Positions 20,976 through 32,906 of a stretch of DNA of 64,000 bases are shown one piece after another. The DNA is from Deroplatys truncata (lineage: Eukaryota; Arthropoda; Insecta; Mantodea; Mantidae). Position numbers and translations under genes: made by a program. The DNA lies in NCBI GenBank assembly GCA_030765065.1, contig CM060984.1:100173488-100237487 (forward strand), read 5' to 3'. Within the stretch, counting starts at the first letter, position 1, and each line of letters starts with the position of its first letter. The notes beneath the pieces were generated by a model. It made no database searches. It was not told the origin of the DNA and was given only the letters and a program-made list of their open reading frames with translations.

Positions 20976-22505
20976 ATGATGCGAGATCTTAGAATCGTCC
21001 CTGATAGTAAGTTCCAATAGAGAGCAACGACCCTAGAAATTTTTCGGAGACTTAGAGTTAATTATGCAAATGAACTCCTGCGATATATTGCGAAAGATAA
21101 CTACCCGACATGATGTTTTGGAGCATGTAATTAATAGTATCACGAAAACTGCTGACTGGTGTGTTTACAGTTATATAGTAGCGCGTTGATGATGAGGATG
21201 GTGGACATGAGTTCCTTTTGCTTAGCTTGAAGGAGCAGTAATTATAATTAGTAAATATTGGTAGCTATATTGTTGCTACAGTTGTAAAAATACCGTACAA
21301 TAGCAAAAACGCAATGTATATTACTCCAATAATCATAGTGTAATACTCACTAAACGTCCTAAACCCTTAGGCCCAACCTCGCCTTGCCCAGTAGGAGCCG
21401 AGCCCAAGAATAGCTTATACCCAGGGCCAACTAATTGTATTTATTTTGGTATTTACTTTTAAAATATTTCGTGAAAAAAATATATAATGTATTTATAGTG
21501 TAAAATGTGATAGAAATTTCGTTAAAATTGCGCGAAATTTATAATGCGATGGGCAACGGCTCTCATTGTTGTAGATGCTTTTAAAATTCGACTAGTGACA
21601 AGCTTTCAGTTGGTGTTATCGATTGTTCATCACGTGCACTGCTTATGGCCGAATTCCCGTCAATATATTTCTGTTGTTAGTTTACATGCGGTTAATTATT
21701 TTTCCGTTGCAACGATTACTTCAAGAACTTCAAAAGCTCAGGAAAACCCTGTCAGCTCTCATGGATAGTTCTGCAGGACATAAAATAGAATAATAAAATA
21801 GTCTAAATTTTCCGGTTAAGTACATTTTTTCAAATGAATTCTCATTCCTTTATAGCCAACATCTTCAAAACGAATATTTTTCCTCCGTTTTTATCGTGAA
21901 AATAAAGATTTCCGCAGAAACATTCAATTTTCGCGAAAATTCGCGATAATATTATAGCTATAAATCAGCCAAATTTGTCATAAATCATACATGTACTGCT
22001 TGCTGCATCTCTCCGTTACATTTCCCGTTTGTCGTTAATAAAAAAAAACCCGGCTCTGATTATACTGCACCACTCGGCTCGGATCCGATTGTCTAATTTT
22101 ATTTTAAAGAAAACTACATTGCAGTTACTGTCTATAATAATAATAAATAAATAATAATATAATAATAATTATTATTATTATTATATTAGTCGAGAAAGCA
22201 CTAGTGCCTGTAGTAAGTGGCATGTTGATGGCATAATGCCTTATTGATCAGATGCCGCCCCATTACTCACTCTATCCCGGATGTCCTGTTTGCGGGTGAA
22301 CGGAGAGAGGCGGAGTTTGCAGCTGCAGTGCTATTGTAACGTTATTTCCCAATTTGCCAAAGCGAACATTTATTTATCATTACTAGTATTACTACTGCTA
22401 TGGAAGTGTGCATACTGCAATAATTGTACTATTCCGGGCATCTCAACATCGTGGACCAAAAAATATTATAAATACGGTTTTTCGTCTTTGTTTTTTCTTT
22501 ATGCA
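20976..22505. other. Unassigned sequence with GC-rich patches
   Basis: A GC-rich patch at 21370-21425 and another at 22640-22735 contain 'gccgagccc' / 'gcccgagcccggccgg' motifs of the kind seen at ends of some hAT-type elements. They do not form a clean TIR pair by eye. The frame 22281-22577 has no recognised domain. Confidence 0.3.
22135..22190. repeat. AT-rich (TAA)n/(TTA)n tract
   Basis: Runs of TAA and ATAA are followed by ATT repeats, giving a self-complementary stretch. Confidence 0.85.
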
Positions 22506-22509
22506 GAAA

Positions 22510-22605
22510 ACTTCCATTTTTTTATTTTCTCAAAATTGGCGCTAATAGTTTTGATTAAAACACCATACGTTTTATAAATATTTACATGACAGGTGAAATG
22601 CTATG
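22510..22605 (-). repeat. Xb fragment
   Basis: It contains 'tattttctcaaaattggcgc', 'gttttgattaaaacaccata' and 'tttacatgacaggtgaaatg', the mid-element blocks of Xb. Confidence 0.7.
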
Positions 22606-22888
22606 TTTAATGTGATAAATTAATACACATTCGTCTTTATTTTCAAGCCCGAGCCCGGCCGGACAAACAGTTTTAAATTAAGACAGAACACGGCCCGCAC
22701 GCCGGACCGGCCCTAGGTCCAAGCCCCTGCAACTTTCACAACCGCAACGTTCGTCGTTGTGCATAACCACTAGGCAACTTCTCTGTATCTTTTTTCTTCT
22801 TTTTTTCGTACTTATTTCTTTACATAGTAAGACGCTTCTAGAATTTACCGCAGAACGAGTATAATTACGAGGGTCGTACCTCTGATTA

Positions 22889-23122
22889 CGGTGTTAAAGT
22901 GCTTACCTCCATGATGACCTTTGAGTCAGGGGAACATGTGATCCTTGGGAAAGGATCTGGTGAATATGGAGATGCGAGAAAACTTTCCAGTTGAATCTTC
23001 TGAGCTCCGCTTGGGTCAATATTCAACTTGGAAGTTTTCTCGTATCCTCCGTATTCACCGGAGATTACCCCAAGTGATTTTCACATGTTTCTCCAACTCA
23101 AAGGTAAGCACTTTTAACACCG
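22889..23122. mobile_element. Hairpin element, about 105-bp arms
   Basis: The left arm begins CGGTGTTAAAGTGCTTACCT and the right arm ends with its inverse, AGGTAAGCACTTTTAACACCG. Inner blocks also pair (TGGTGAATATGGAGATGCGA with TCGTATCCTCCGTATTCACC; CCAGTTGAAT with ATTCAACTTGG). The loop is about 20 nt near 23000-23018. No transposase. The target duplication is unclear. Confidence 0.65.
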
Positions 23123-23512
23123 ATGATGAAGTCAAATCAGTGAACAGCTGGATGCAAGTACAGGACCCGACCTGGTACAACACTGGCTTGGAAAAACTTG
23201 TGTCATGTCCCCAAAAATGCTTGGAAAAACAATGTTGACTATGTAGAAAAGACAGAAGAATTGCACAATATAAATAAAATTAATTCAATATGATCAATTG
23301 TGTGTAATGTAGTTTTATAAAATAGGCAAACTTACTTATTAGACGCTCCTCGTAAATTGCGTGAATGAAATATCCGCGGTATTTATCTTATTCTACATGC
23401 ATATTCTGTGAGGTAACAACAACTATTTTCTACTCCATGGCATTCTCAACTAAAAGTCAAAGCCGCCTTCGCAAGCATTTTTGTACAACCTAAATGTTTC
23501 GTATTCAAGTAA
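23123..23512. other. Unassigned sequence
   Basis: No repeat or coding signature noticed. Confidence 0.3.
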
Positions 23513-24152
23513 AGGGTCCTTCAACAGGTGTCCTATCTTTAACATTTCCAAAAGGTTACTGTATGGTATGGATTTTGGTATGGTGGAATCATTGGACCAT
23601 ACTTTTTCCAAGATGAAGAAGGAGTGGCTCTAACTGTCAGTGGAGAAAGATACCGGGCTCTTATAAGGGAGTATTTTTGGCCTCAATTGGATGGTATGGA
23701 TCTCAGAAACATCTGGTTCCAGCAAGATGGTGCCACATGTCATACTGCTCTCGAAACAATCGATCTTTTGAAGGAGAAGTTCAGAGGTTTCATCATTTCC
23801 CGTGGTGGTGATGCTAACTGGCCTCGGAAGTAACGCCGTTGGATTACTTCTTGTGAGGTTATGTTGAATCTTAAGTTTATGTCAACAAGCCAGAAACAGT
23901 AAATGATCTTGTGAATAACATCACGCGTGTTATTCGGGAAGTTGCACCTAATTTACGTTCTTCTGTCATTGAAAATTTGATGAGCAGTATACGCACAACC
24001 CAACGAAGTCGCGGCGGTCACTTAACTGATGTTCTCTTCCACACGTAATGACATTAATTATGTTCCAAAATAAAAAAATTAATAAATCTCTATCAATTAT
24101 AGAACGAATTTTATTTATGTTCAAAGATAGGACACTCTTGTTGAAAGACCCT
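23513..24152 (+). mobile_element. Internally deleted mariner copy
   Basis: The same TIRs as the element at 17288-18565 are present (left AGGGTCCTTCAACAGG, right GGACACTCTTGTTGAAAGAC). Total length is only 640 bp. The sequence passes from the left TIR (about 23548) straight into the region encoding GGIIGP, so the 5' 55-60% has been removed. The TIRs are intact enough that a related transposase could have mobilised it. Confidence 0.85.
23549..24048 (+). pseudogene. Mariner transposase 3' half, pseudogene
   Basis: Frames give the ALTVSGERYRALIREYFWPQ region, then IWFQQDGATCHTALETIDLL with the second catalytic Asp. Next come ISRGGDANWPRK, a frame break, a damaged LDYFL block, and the tail SRGGHLTDVLFHT with TAA at 24046-24048. 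The HTH domain and first catalytic Asp are absent. It is closely similar to the copy at 17390-18459. Confidence 0.85.
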
Positions 24153-24847
24153 ATACAAGGGCTTTGTAAATCCTTTTTAACGTTTTAGTAATTTATGAAA
24201 TGAAATTAGGTTTTTTATAGACAATATCTGTCAGGGCTTTTCAAAGGCGAAAGAGTTATAAAAATTAGTTGAGTGCTTGTTTGATTACCTTACAAACAAA
24301 TGTTCTCCCTTTATAATATTAATATGGATTGCTATCATACACAATATGGAAGCTTAAATAAACTAATTACTCAGTGGTAGCAATTGTTTACATCAGCAAC
24401 ATAGCGAATAGCTGTATGCATTGTCATCTTCTCCCTTCAGAGAATGGAGGCAGCTTAATCTACCGAGAAATGGAGTGCTGTGAAAAATAAAAATCCTGAG
24501 CTCCCTGCTATCGCAAAGGACTTCCGACCAATAAGAATTGATTTACACTGTTTCTCGTGAGTGGAATGGTCGCAAAGACAGTGATAAAACAGCTGCTAAT
24601 GGCGACTTCCGCTCGTCTTTTGAGTGCAGAACTGCATCACATCTGTTGCGGGTGTGAAATCAGATGCACAGTTTGCTTCACAAATATACCAAGGTCAACC
24701 TGATACTATTTTAGCCAAAAATTCGAAACTATTAATAAATTATTCACCTGTTTGTATTTATTTAAACTCAAAAGCGATTAGTTGCTTGAGACGGATTCCA
24801 GAAGGGAGCACATAGTCTTATCTCATACTTATCATTATGCAGACCAT
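24153..24847. other. Unassigned sequence
   Basis: The short frame at 24624-24815 has no domain. No repeat recognised. Confidence 0.3.
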
Positions 24848-25320
24848 TTACTTACTTACTTTTACTTTTAAGCGCTTCTCCACTCTTCAGCAGTTGCCCT
24901 GTGTTCTCATTCGCCATTCTTCCCGATTGAACAAGTCATCCTCCTCCAGGCACCGATCATTCATCATTCTATGACTCTGTCCTCTCCAGGTTGCTCTTGG
25001 TCTACCTCGCTTTCTTCTTCCACGAGGTGACAATTCTAAAAAGGTTTTAGGCCACCGATCATCCTCCATTCTTTTCACATGTCCATACCATTGAAGACCC
25101 CACCTTTCAATTCTCTCCATACTGGTTCCTCCATATCCATCATCTGTCTCACCTCTTCATTTCTGCTTCTTTCCATCCTTGATACTCTAGCACTACGTCT
25201 TATTCCGTCCATTTCCACTACCAAGATCTTAGATTTTTGTACCTCTACCAAAGTCCACGCCTAGGCGCCATAGGTCATTATACTTTCCACCACAGTCTTC
25301 AAAATCCTCTTCTTTGTAGA
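24848..25320 (-). pseudogene. LINE reverse-transcriptase C-terminal fragment
   Basis: On the minus strand: KRILKTVVESIMTYGA (a YGxExW-like block), EMDGIRRSARVSRMERSRNE, and then an in-frame 77-codon piece WGLQWYGHVKRMEDDRWPK...GRRKRGRPRATW. This is the characteristic C-terminal region of insect non-LTR retrotransposon ORF2. The end is followed by short GTAAGTAAGTAA repeats at about 24848-24862, which fits the simple tandem 3' tail of RTE-like LINEs. It is 5'-truncated with frameshifts. It belongs to a different subfamily from the LINE at 25600-27290. Confidence 0.75.
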
Positions 25321-25599
25321 AAAGATCATTATTTAAAAACTTTAAAATATCGTCTGTTCCTTGTTTTTTAAATTCTAATATTTACCAAATTATACTTAAG
25401 CAATACAAGTAGTTATTTTACTTTTAGTGACCACAACACAACAGATATTCGCGCGCAGCAAGTGCTGCTCTTAACAGTGTTATAAACTTAAGAATAACAT
25501 TTTGTAATAACTTGTCTGTAGCTAACAAAAAAATACCATTGAATTTTTGGAAACTCGTTAATAATCCCATTACTTTGTTTTTATATCCAGTTTTTAGTT

Positions 25600-27290
25600 G
25601 TATCATCACCATCATCTATATCATCATCAATTTCAGAGATTAAGCCTCTTGGACTGTTCCGGTCTCCTAGAAGTTAGAATTGTTCAATCCATCTGTTTTG
25701 CGGGCAACCTACAGTCCTGCGCAAACTATAATTCATTTGGGGCACGCTCTTCCGACATTCTTCCCACGTGCTCTTTTACAACTATGTTGATACTGCTTAA
25801 GCCTATCTCTAAGCGCAAAGACGTTCAATTTCTTTCGTATATTCTCGCTTCTTTGTTACCTTCTCTACTACGTATAGTAGGTAGGGGAAGTATTGCTTTC
25901 CACCCAAAAATTCGATACCCAGATTTCACCCTGAAATATACGTTTTGAGACCCCCTGAATCCAAAAAAAAACATTTTTGGAAACATGTCCGTGTGTTTAT
26001 CTTTGAACAGCATAACTCAGAAACGAACAGTCCGATAAACACCAAACTTGGTATTTAGGTTCAGTATATTCCAGAGATGCGACACGAAGGTTTTCAAGAA
26101 AATTCCCCACCCCAGATTACCCTTTACATGGAACATTTTTCGAAAATTTTAATTTTCTCAAAAATGGCTCTAACGATTTTGATTAAAGTGTCATATGTTT
26201 AAGATAGTTTTATGAAAAATAAAATTTATATCTTGAATTTTCAGGGAATGTCTCCAAAACTAATCTTCATTGTAAACGACTTTTGCATAACTGGTAAACC
26301 ATAAGAAATAGACAAAATTTTACTGCACAAAAAATGCAGATCGCGTTAAAATACACAATTTATGTCATTTACATTTTGTTTTGTTGAGTGAACCATTTTC
26401 GAGATATTGATTGTTATTCCCTTAAATTTTCCAATACTTATACTTTTTCTTAAATTCGTTATTCAATTCTTTTTGTCCTGGTAATGCAAAGAGAATGGAA
26501 TGCACCACATAGCAACCAGCTCTTAAAATATTTGACTATCGCTTAAAACCTACCATATTCCCGTTGCACCTACAAGAAAATTAGCAATGGGATTAGCATC
26601 TCGATTAACATGAAAAATATGGAGAATAAGCGTTTGTAAAAATAGTTTGTACAAGAATAGAGAAAGTCATGTGAGTGCAACACATCAGATTTTTTATCTA
26701 GAAGAGTATAGCCACCAACACTTCTCAGAAATCTCATCTCAGCAGTTTACAGCCTCTGTTCCTGTTTCTTGGTAAGTGACCAATGTTCTGACCAATACAA
26801 GAGAACAGGATCAGCTATCACTTTATAAAATTAAAATTTGGTTTCTTTAAGAGAATTTGTAATATTTTTTAATACAACCGCACATATGATTCCATCTATG
26901 TATTTTTTCCATCCACATCCACATTTTTGCAGTAAGATATGTTGTTCAAAAATATTTAAAACTATTCATTTCTTCTGGATTCGTATTATTCAGGAAGAGT
27001 TTTTCCCGCAGTGTTCCCTACCTCTAAAAGCTAATACTTCAGGTTTCTTTGCAGATATCTTTAAATGAGAATTGTGACTATTTTGAGTTAATTTATAAAT
27101 GACTCTTTGTAGATTATCTTACGAAATAGAAATCACTACTTGATCATCGGCAAATAGGCACATTCCTCTTATTATAAAAGGTACATTAGATTTTTTCTAC
27201 CATTCCATCGTGAGCTCAACTCTTATAAGTTAAAGACAGAAGGTGATAGTGGTGTTCATTAGGCTTGTACCACTATTGTTTACTTAAAAG
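25600..27290 (-). pseudogene. LINE reverse transcriptase remnant, split by an X copy
   Basis: The minus-strand order from 27290 is: a PLSPSVFNL-like block; RGMCLFADDQVVIS, containing the FADD catalytic motif of the RT palm (about 27185-27140); DNLQRVIYKLTQ; LKISAKKPEVLAFRG; VLLYWSEHWSLTKKQEQRL; and TAEMRFLRSVGGYTLLD at about 26700. Family X then intervenes (25855-26692). The LINE resumes with KREYTKEIERL and continues to a (GAT)n-like tail near 25600-25635. Joining the flanks gives TLLDKKKREYTKEI, so X landed in an A-tract of the coding region. Stops and shifts make it a pseudogene. Confidence 0.75.
25855..26692 (-). repeat. Family Xa copy inserted in a LINE
   Basis: The hairpin side starts GTTACCTTCTCTACTACG and the TCTGATG side ends ACACATCAGATTTTTT. 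About 840 bp. Both outer flanks belong to the same LINE coding frame on the minus strand, so both element ends are well defined apart from ambiguity in the A/T run. Confidence 0.9.
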
Positions 27291-27397
27291 CCCATGTAAA
27301 TTACAAATTTATTTTCTATACGTAAACTATGCATTCTTTGTTCAGATGTGGAATAACCTCATGTTGCATTATAGTCCAAAGCTTCCTTCTGTCAACT

Positions 27398-28268
27398 ATT
27401 TTTACTTTCTCTACTATACATAGTAAATAGGTAAAGTGCTGTATTCCACCCAAAAATTCTATATAGAGATTTCACAAGCTTTGAGGCCTCCTGAATAAAA
27501 AAGCATTTTTAGAAAAATGTCGGTGTGTATTTGTGTCTGTGTCTGTGAAAAACATAGCTCAAAAACTAAAATTGGGATCAACACCAAACTTGGTATTTAA
27601 GTTCAGCATCTTCCAAAGATACGACAGGAAGATTTCAAGAAAACTCCCCACCTCAGATTACCCTTGAAATGGAATACCCTTCAAAATTTTGATGTTCTAA
27701 AAAATTGCTCTAACGATTTTGTTTAAAATACCATATATTAAAAATCTTTACGTGACAAATAAGCTGTATATTTGAATTTTCTGGGAATAGCCTGCGAAAT
27801 CCACTTCATTTGGAAGAAATTTTGTACAATCCTGTTTAACTGGTAAATGTTAAGCTACAGGCGAAAACCTACTACACAAAAAATATAGATCTCTTTAAAA
27901 CACACAATTTATTTCGAATAAGTTTTTTGTGGTATAAGCCGTTTCTGAGATATCCGTTATTAAATGTTCGAATTGTACATTTCTTGGTCATTCTCTTAAA
28001 GTGCTTTCAACATTCAGTGATTTCTCGCCATTGAATGGAAACAGAATGGAATTTTAAGGCCAACATGTAGCGTCCATTTCTTAAACATTTGACTATCGCT
28101 GTTCCGTTTGTATCTATAACGAAATGTGTAATGCAGTTATTTCTGTAAAGGCGTATTTGGATTAAAATGTGATAGATAGAAATATAAGCTTGAGTAAGAA
28201 TAATTTGTATACTCACTAATAAAAGATAGAGGGAGAGAAAGTCATGTGAATGTTTCATCAGATTTTTA
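27398..28268 (-). repeat. Family Xb copy, full length
   Basis: Starts TTTTTACTTTCTCTACTATAC, with a short TGTGTCTGTGTCTG core. It contains the Xb-specific blocks 'aacattcagtgatttctcgc' and 'tgactatcgctgttccg', and ends 'gtgaatgtttcatcagattt'. A useful reference for the older subfamily. Confidence 0.85.
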
Positions 28269-28334
28269 CTTTTATGTTGTTGAATTAATATGTTTATTAA
28301 TAAGTCTTTGTCAAAATATTTTACTACTTAATTT

Positions 28335-29274
28335 TTACTTTCTCTACTACGTATAGTACGTAGGGGAAGTATTGTATTCCACCCAAAAATTCGATACCGA
28401 GATTTCACCGGAAATATTTTTTTTGAGACCCCCTGAATCCAAAAAAAGAATTTTTGGAAACATGTCCGCGTGTGTGTATGAATAGCATAACTCAGAAACG
28501 AACAGTCGGATAAACACCTAACTTGGTATTTAGGTTCAGTATCCTCCAGAGATGCGACACGAAGGTTTCAAGAAAATCCCCCCACCCCAGATTACCCTTT
28601 ACATGGAACATTTTTAGAAAATTTTAATTTTCTCAAAAATGGCTCTGACGATTTTGATTAAAGTATCGCATATTTAAGATATTTTCATGAGAAATAAAAT
28701 GTACATCTTGAATTTTCTGGGAAAGTCTTAAAAAGTATTCTTCATTGTGAACGTGCGTAACTGGTAAACCATAAGAGATAGACAAAATTTTACTACACAA
28801 AAAATGTAGATCGCGTTAAAATACACAATTTATGTCATATACATTTTTTTTAATGAACCATTTTCGAGATATTGCTGGTTATTCCCTTAAATTTTTCAAT
28901 AATTTTCTCAAATGGGAATTCGTTATTCATTTTTTTGTCTTGGATATGCTAAGTGTATTAATCTGTGGCAAAGAGAATGGTGCTGCACCTAGCAACCAGC
29001 TATTAAGATATATGTCGATGCTTAAAGGCTACTGTATTTCTATATTGCCCTTGCAAATACAAAAGAAGGGGAACATAGTACGCCTTAAGCGATAGTCAAG
29101 TAATTTTTAGAACTGGTCGCTATGTGTAAAATGTAATTCTCTTTGCATGTCAAAAGATCGTTTCTGCAAATGTTTATCTCGATTAATATGAAATAGATGG
29201 AGCATAAGAGTTTGTAAAAATAGTTTGTACAAGAGTAGAGAAAGTCATGTGAGTGTAACACATCAGATTTTTAT
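28335..29274 (-). repeat. Xa copy with an internal inverted segment
   Basis: The copy is standard up to about 28960. It then carries the variant module also found at 30350-30480 and 33540-33685 ('gcaccattccctttgccaca' type). About 29067-29152 is the normal module in the opposite orientation ('gccttaagcgatagtcaag' ... 'ttctctttgcatgtc'). It ends with a normal TCTGATG terminus. Confidence 0.8.
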
Positions 29275-29839
29275 ACTTTAGATTGTAATAACCCTTTTGA
29301 GTTTTTTACTTGCCCGATATCGTGGCATCGTTTTACGTAGGTGTGATTGTTCAGGATGAATAAAATATTCATCTATCCAGCCAAAGAGCGCATGAATAAT
29401 TTTACCATTTTAGTTCATAGATGCTCCACTACTCAAAGCACATGTACTACATTTGGCAGATGAATGCAATGTTCTGCACGTTTATCTGATATTTAGACTA
29501 AAATGCATACTAGGTTTCCGTGTACTCACAGTCTGGTAAAATAGCCCCTGGATAAGCTTTACTAAAGTTTGCGTAGGGTATAACGAGCATTCTGGTAGAT
29601 GAATAGCCATTTATGATACGTGTTAAACGAGGAGATTTATTTTGCGAGTGGAAATGTTTGCGGAACAAGGCTGAAAGTCAAGTGTTACAATGTGCTGCCG
29701 TACACTACTACTTTTGGAATCCCTGAATATTAAAATATTATAAAGTATATAGAAGTATATAGCTGAAATTTGTGTGGAATTAGAAGTATAATTTCGAACA
29801 TGGTGAGATCTAATCTGTTGTTGCTTGGCCTTCATAGCA
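29275..29839. other. Unassigned sequence
   Basis: No recognised domain or repeat; the right edge passes into the LINE. The minus frame 29623-29835 is not supported. Confidence 0.3.
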
Positions 29840-30716
29840 CCAGTGCTGATAAAATGATGATTTATACAATCATTAAGCTGAAAACGATGGGAAATACTAC
29901 TTGAGAAAGGATACCCTCGGCAATTAATAACAGCAATACGTAGTCTTTATATTAATACCAGAATTTGTATTAATAAAGGAAATGGTCCAAATGAACAAAT
30001 TACAGAAATTAATGGTGGTGCTAACAAGGGTGCGCATTATCACCCACTCTTTTTAATACATATCTTAACGACGCCGTTGAAAAATGCCTGAATAAGTTAC
30101 ATTGTAATTTTAATTATTAATGGATCACCTATGAATTGTCTATTCCTAATGGTTAATGCTGAAAATAACCTTCACGTTGCTACACATAAGTTATGTAAAA
30201 TAAAAAAATCTGATGTGTTACACTCACATGACTTTCTCTACTCTTGTACAAACTATTTTTACAAACGCTTATTCTCCATCTACTTCATGTTAATCGAGAT
30301 AAACATTTGCAGACTCTAACTTATTGCTAATTTTCTTGTAGATGTAGGGGAATATATATTTACAAGGGCAATATAGAAATACAGTAGCCTTTAAGCACAT
30401 ATATATCTCTTAGTAGCTGGTTGCTAGGTGCAGCACCATTCCCTTTGCCACAGATTAATACTCTTTGCATATCCAAGACAAAAAATCTGATGTGTTACAC
30501 TCACATGACTTTCTCTACTCTTGTACAATCTAATTTTACAAACGCTTATTCTCCATATGGTTCATGTTAATCGAGATATCGAGATGTCAATCTTATTGGT
30601 AATTTTCTTGTAGATGCAAGGGAAATATGGTAGCTTTTAAGCGATAGTCAAATATTTTAACGCTGGTTGCTATGTGGCGCATTCCATTCTCTTTGCATGT
30701 CCAGGACATAAAAAAA

Positions 30717-31600
30717 ATCTGATGTGTTACACTCACATGACTTTCTCTACTCTTGTACAATCTATTTTTACAAACGCCTATTCTCCATATGCTCCATATT
30801 AATCGAGATATCGAGATGTCAATCTTATTTGTAATTTTCTTGTAGATGCAAGGGGAATATGGTAGCTTTTAAGCGATAGTCAAATATTTTATCGCTGGTT
30901 GCTATGTGGGGCATTCCATTCTCTTTGCATGTCCAGAACATAAAAAAATGAATAACGAATTTGAGAAAAAGTATAAGTATTGGAAAATTTAAGGGAATAA
31001 CAAGCAATATCTCGCAAACGGTTCACTCAACAAAAGAAATGTATATGACATAACTTGTGTATTTTAACGCGATCTACATTTTTCGTGTAGTAAAATTTTG
31101 TCTATCTCTTATGGTTTACCAGTTATGAAAAAGTCGTTCATAATGAAGAACACTTTTGGAGACATTCCCAGAAAATTCGAGATATACATTTTATTTGTCA
31201 TGACAATATCTTAAACATATGATATTTTAATCAAAATCGTTAGAGCCGTTTTTGAGAAAATTAAAATTTTCGAAAAATGTTCCATGTAAAGGGTAGTCTG
31301 GGTTGGGGGGATTTTCTTGAAAACCTTCGTGTCGCATCTCTGAAAGATACTGAACCTAAATACCAAGTTTGGTGCTTATCCGATTGTTCGTTTTTGAGTT
31401 ATGCTGTTCACAGACACACACACAGACACACACACAGACACACAGACACACACACAGACACACACACGGACATGTTTCTAAAAATGCTTTTTTTGGATTC
31501 AGGAGGTCTCAAAACGTGTATTTCCGGTGAAATCTCGGTATCGAATTTTTGGGTGGAATGCAATACTTCCCCTACTTACTATACGTAGTAGAGAAAGTAA
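30717..31600 (+). repeat. Full-length Xa unit within the array
   Basis: The only array unit with both ends complete: TCTGATGTGTTACACTCAC at 30719 and GAGAAAGTAA at 31600. Its microsatellite at about 31410-31470 is long compared with solitary copies. Confidence 0.88.
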
Positions 31601-32240
31601 AAATGAATAACGAATTTGAGAAAAAGTATAAGTATTGGAAAATTTAAGGAAATAACAAGCAATATCTCGAAAACGGTTCACTCAACAAAAGAAATGTATA
31701 TGACATAAGTTGTGTATTTTAACGCGATCTACATTTTTTGTGTAGTAAAATTTTGTCTATCTCTTATGGTTTACCACTTATGCAAAAGTCGTTCACAATG
31801 ACGAATACGTTTGGAGACATTCCCAGAAAATTCGAGATATACATTTCATTTCTCATGACATTATCTTAAACATATGATATTTTCATCAAAATACTTAGAG
31901 CCATTTTTGAGAAAATTAAAATTTTCGAAAAATCTTTCATGTAAAGGGTAGTCTGGAGTGGGGGGATTTTATTGAAAACCTTCGTGTCGCATCTCTGGAA
32001 GATACTGAACCTAAATACCAAGTTTGGTGCTTATCCGACTGTTCGTTTTTGAGTTATGCTGTTCACAGACACACAGACAGACAGACACACAGACAGACAC
32101 ACACACGGACATGTTTCCAAAAATGCTTTTTTTTGGATTCAGGAGGTCTCAAAACATGTATTTCCGGTGAAATCTCGGTATCGAATTTTTGGGTGGAATG
32201 CAATACTTCCCCTACTTACTATACGTAGTAGAGAAAGTAA
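31601..32240 (+). repeat. R-module unit, first tandem copy
   Basis: It starts 'aaatgaataacgaatttgag' directly after the previous GAGAAAGTAA and ends with the same terminus. 640 bp. Confidence 0.88.
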
Positions 32241-32906
32241 AAATGAATAACGCATTTGAGAAAAAGTATAAGCATTGGAAAATTTAAGGAAATAACAAGC
32301 AATATCTCGAAAACGGTTCACTCAACAAAAGAAATGTATATGACATAAGTTATGTATTTTAACGCGATCTACATTTTTTGTGTAGTAAAATTTTGTCTAT
32401 CTCTTATGTTTTACCAGTTATGCAAAAGTCGTTCACAATGAAGAATACTTTTGGAGACATTCCCAGAAAATTCGAGATATACATTTCATTTCTCATGACA
32501 TTATCTTAAACATATGATATTTTCATCAAAATCGTTAGAGCCATTTTTGAGAAAATTAAAATTTTCGAAAAATCTTCCATGTAAAGGGTAGTCTGGGGTG
32601 ATGGATTTTCTTGAAAACCTTCGTGTTGCATCTCTGGAAGATACTGAACCTAAATACCAAGTTTGGTGCTTATCCGACTGTTCGTTTTTGAGTTATGCTG
32701 TTCACAGACACACAGACACACACACAGACACACACACACAGACACACAGACACACACACACAGACACACACACGGACATGTTTCCAAAAATGCTTTTTTT
32801 GGATTCAGGAGGTCTCAAAACATGTATTTCCGGCGAAATCTCCGTATCGAATTTTTGGGTGGAATGCAATACTTCCCCTACTTACTATACGTAGTAGAGA
32901 AAGTAA
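32241..32906 (+). repeat. R-module unit, second tandem copy
   Basis: Nearly the same sequence as 31601-32240, with a longer CA/GACA core (about 32703-32775), giving 666 bp. The close similarity suggests recent duplication. Confidence 0.88.

Noticed and set aside
21370..22735. hAT-type element bounded by GC-rich GCCGAGCCC patches
   Set aside because: The patches do not form a convincing inverted pair and no 8-bp duplication was found, so it was left as unassigned.
31277..31588. Frames such as MFHVKGSLGWGDFLENLRVASL... recurring at many loci and looking like a conserved HTH-repeat ('THTHRH') protein family
   Set aside because: They are translations of family X through its CA/GACA microsatellite. 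They occur in all frames, with different starts and lengths, and the DNA similarity continues unchanged outside the frames.
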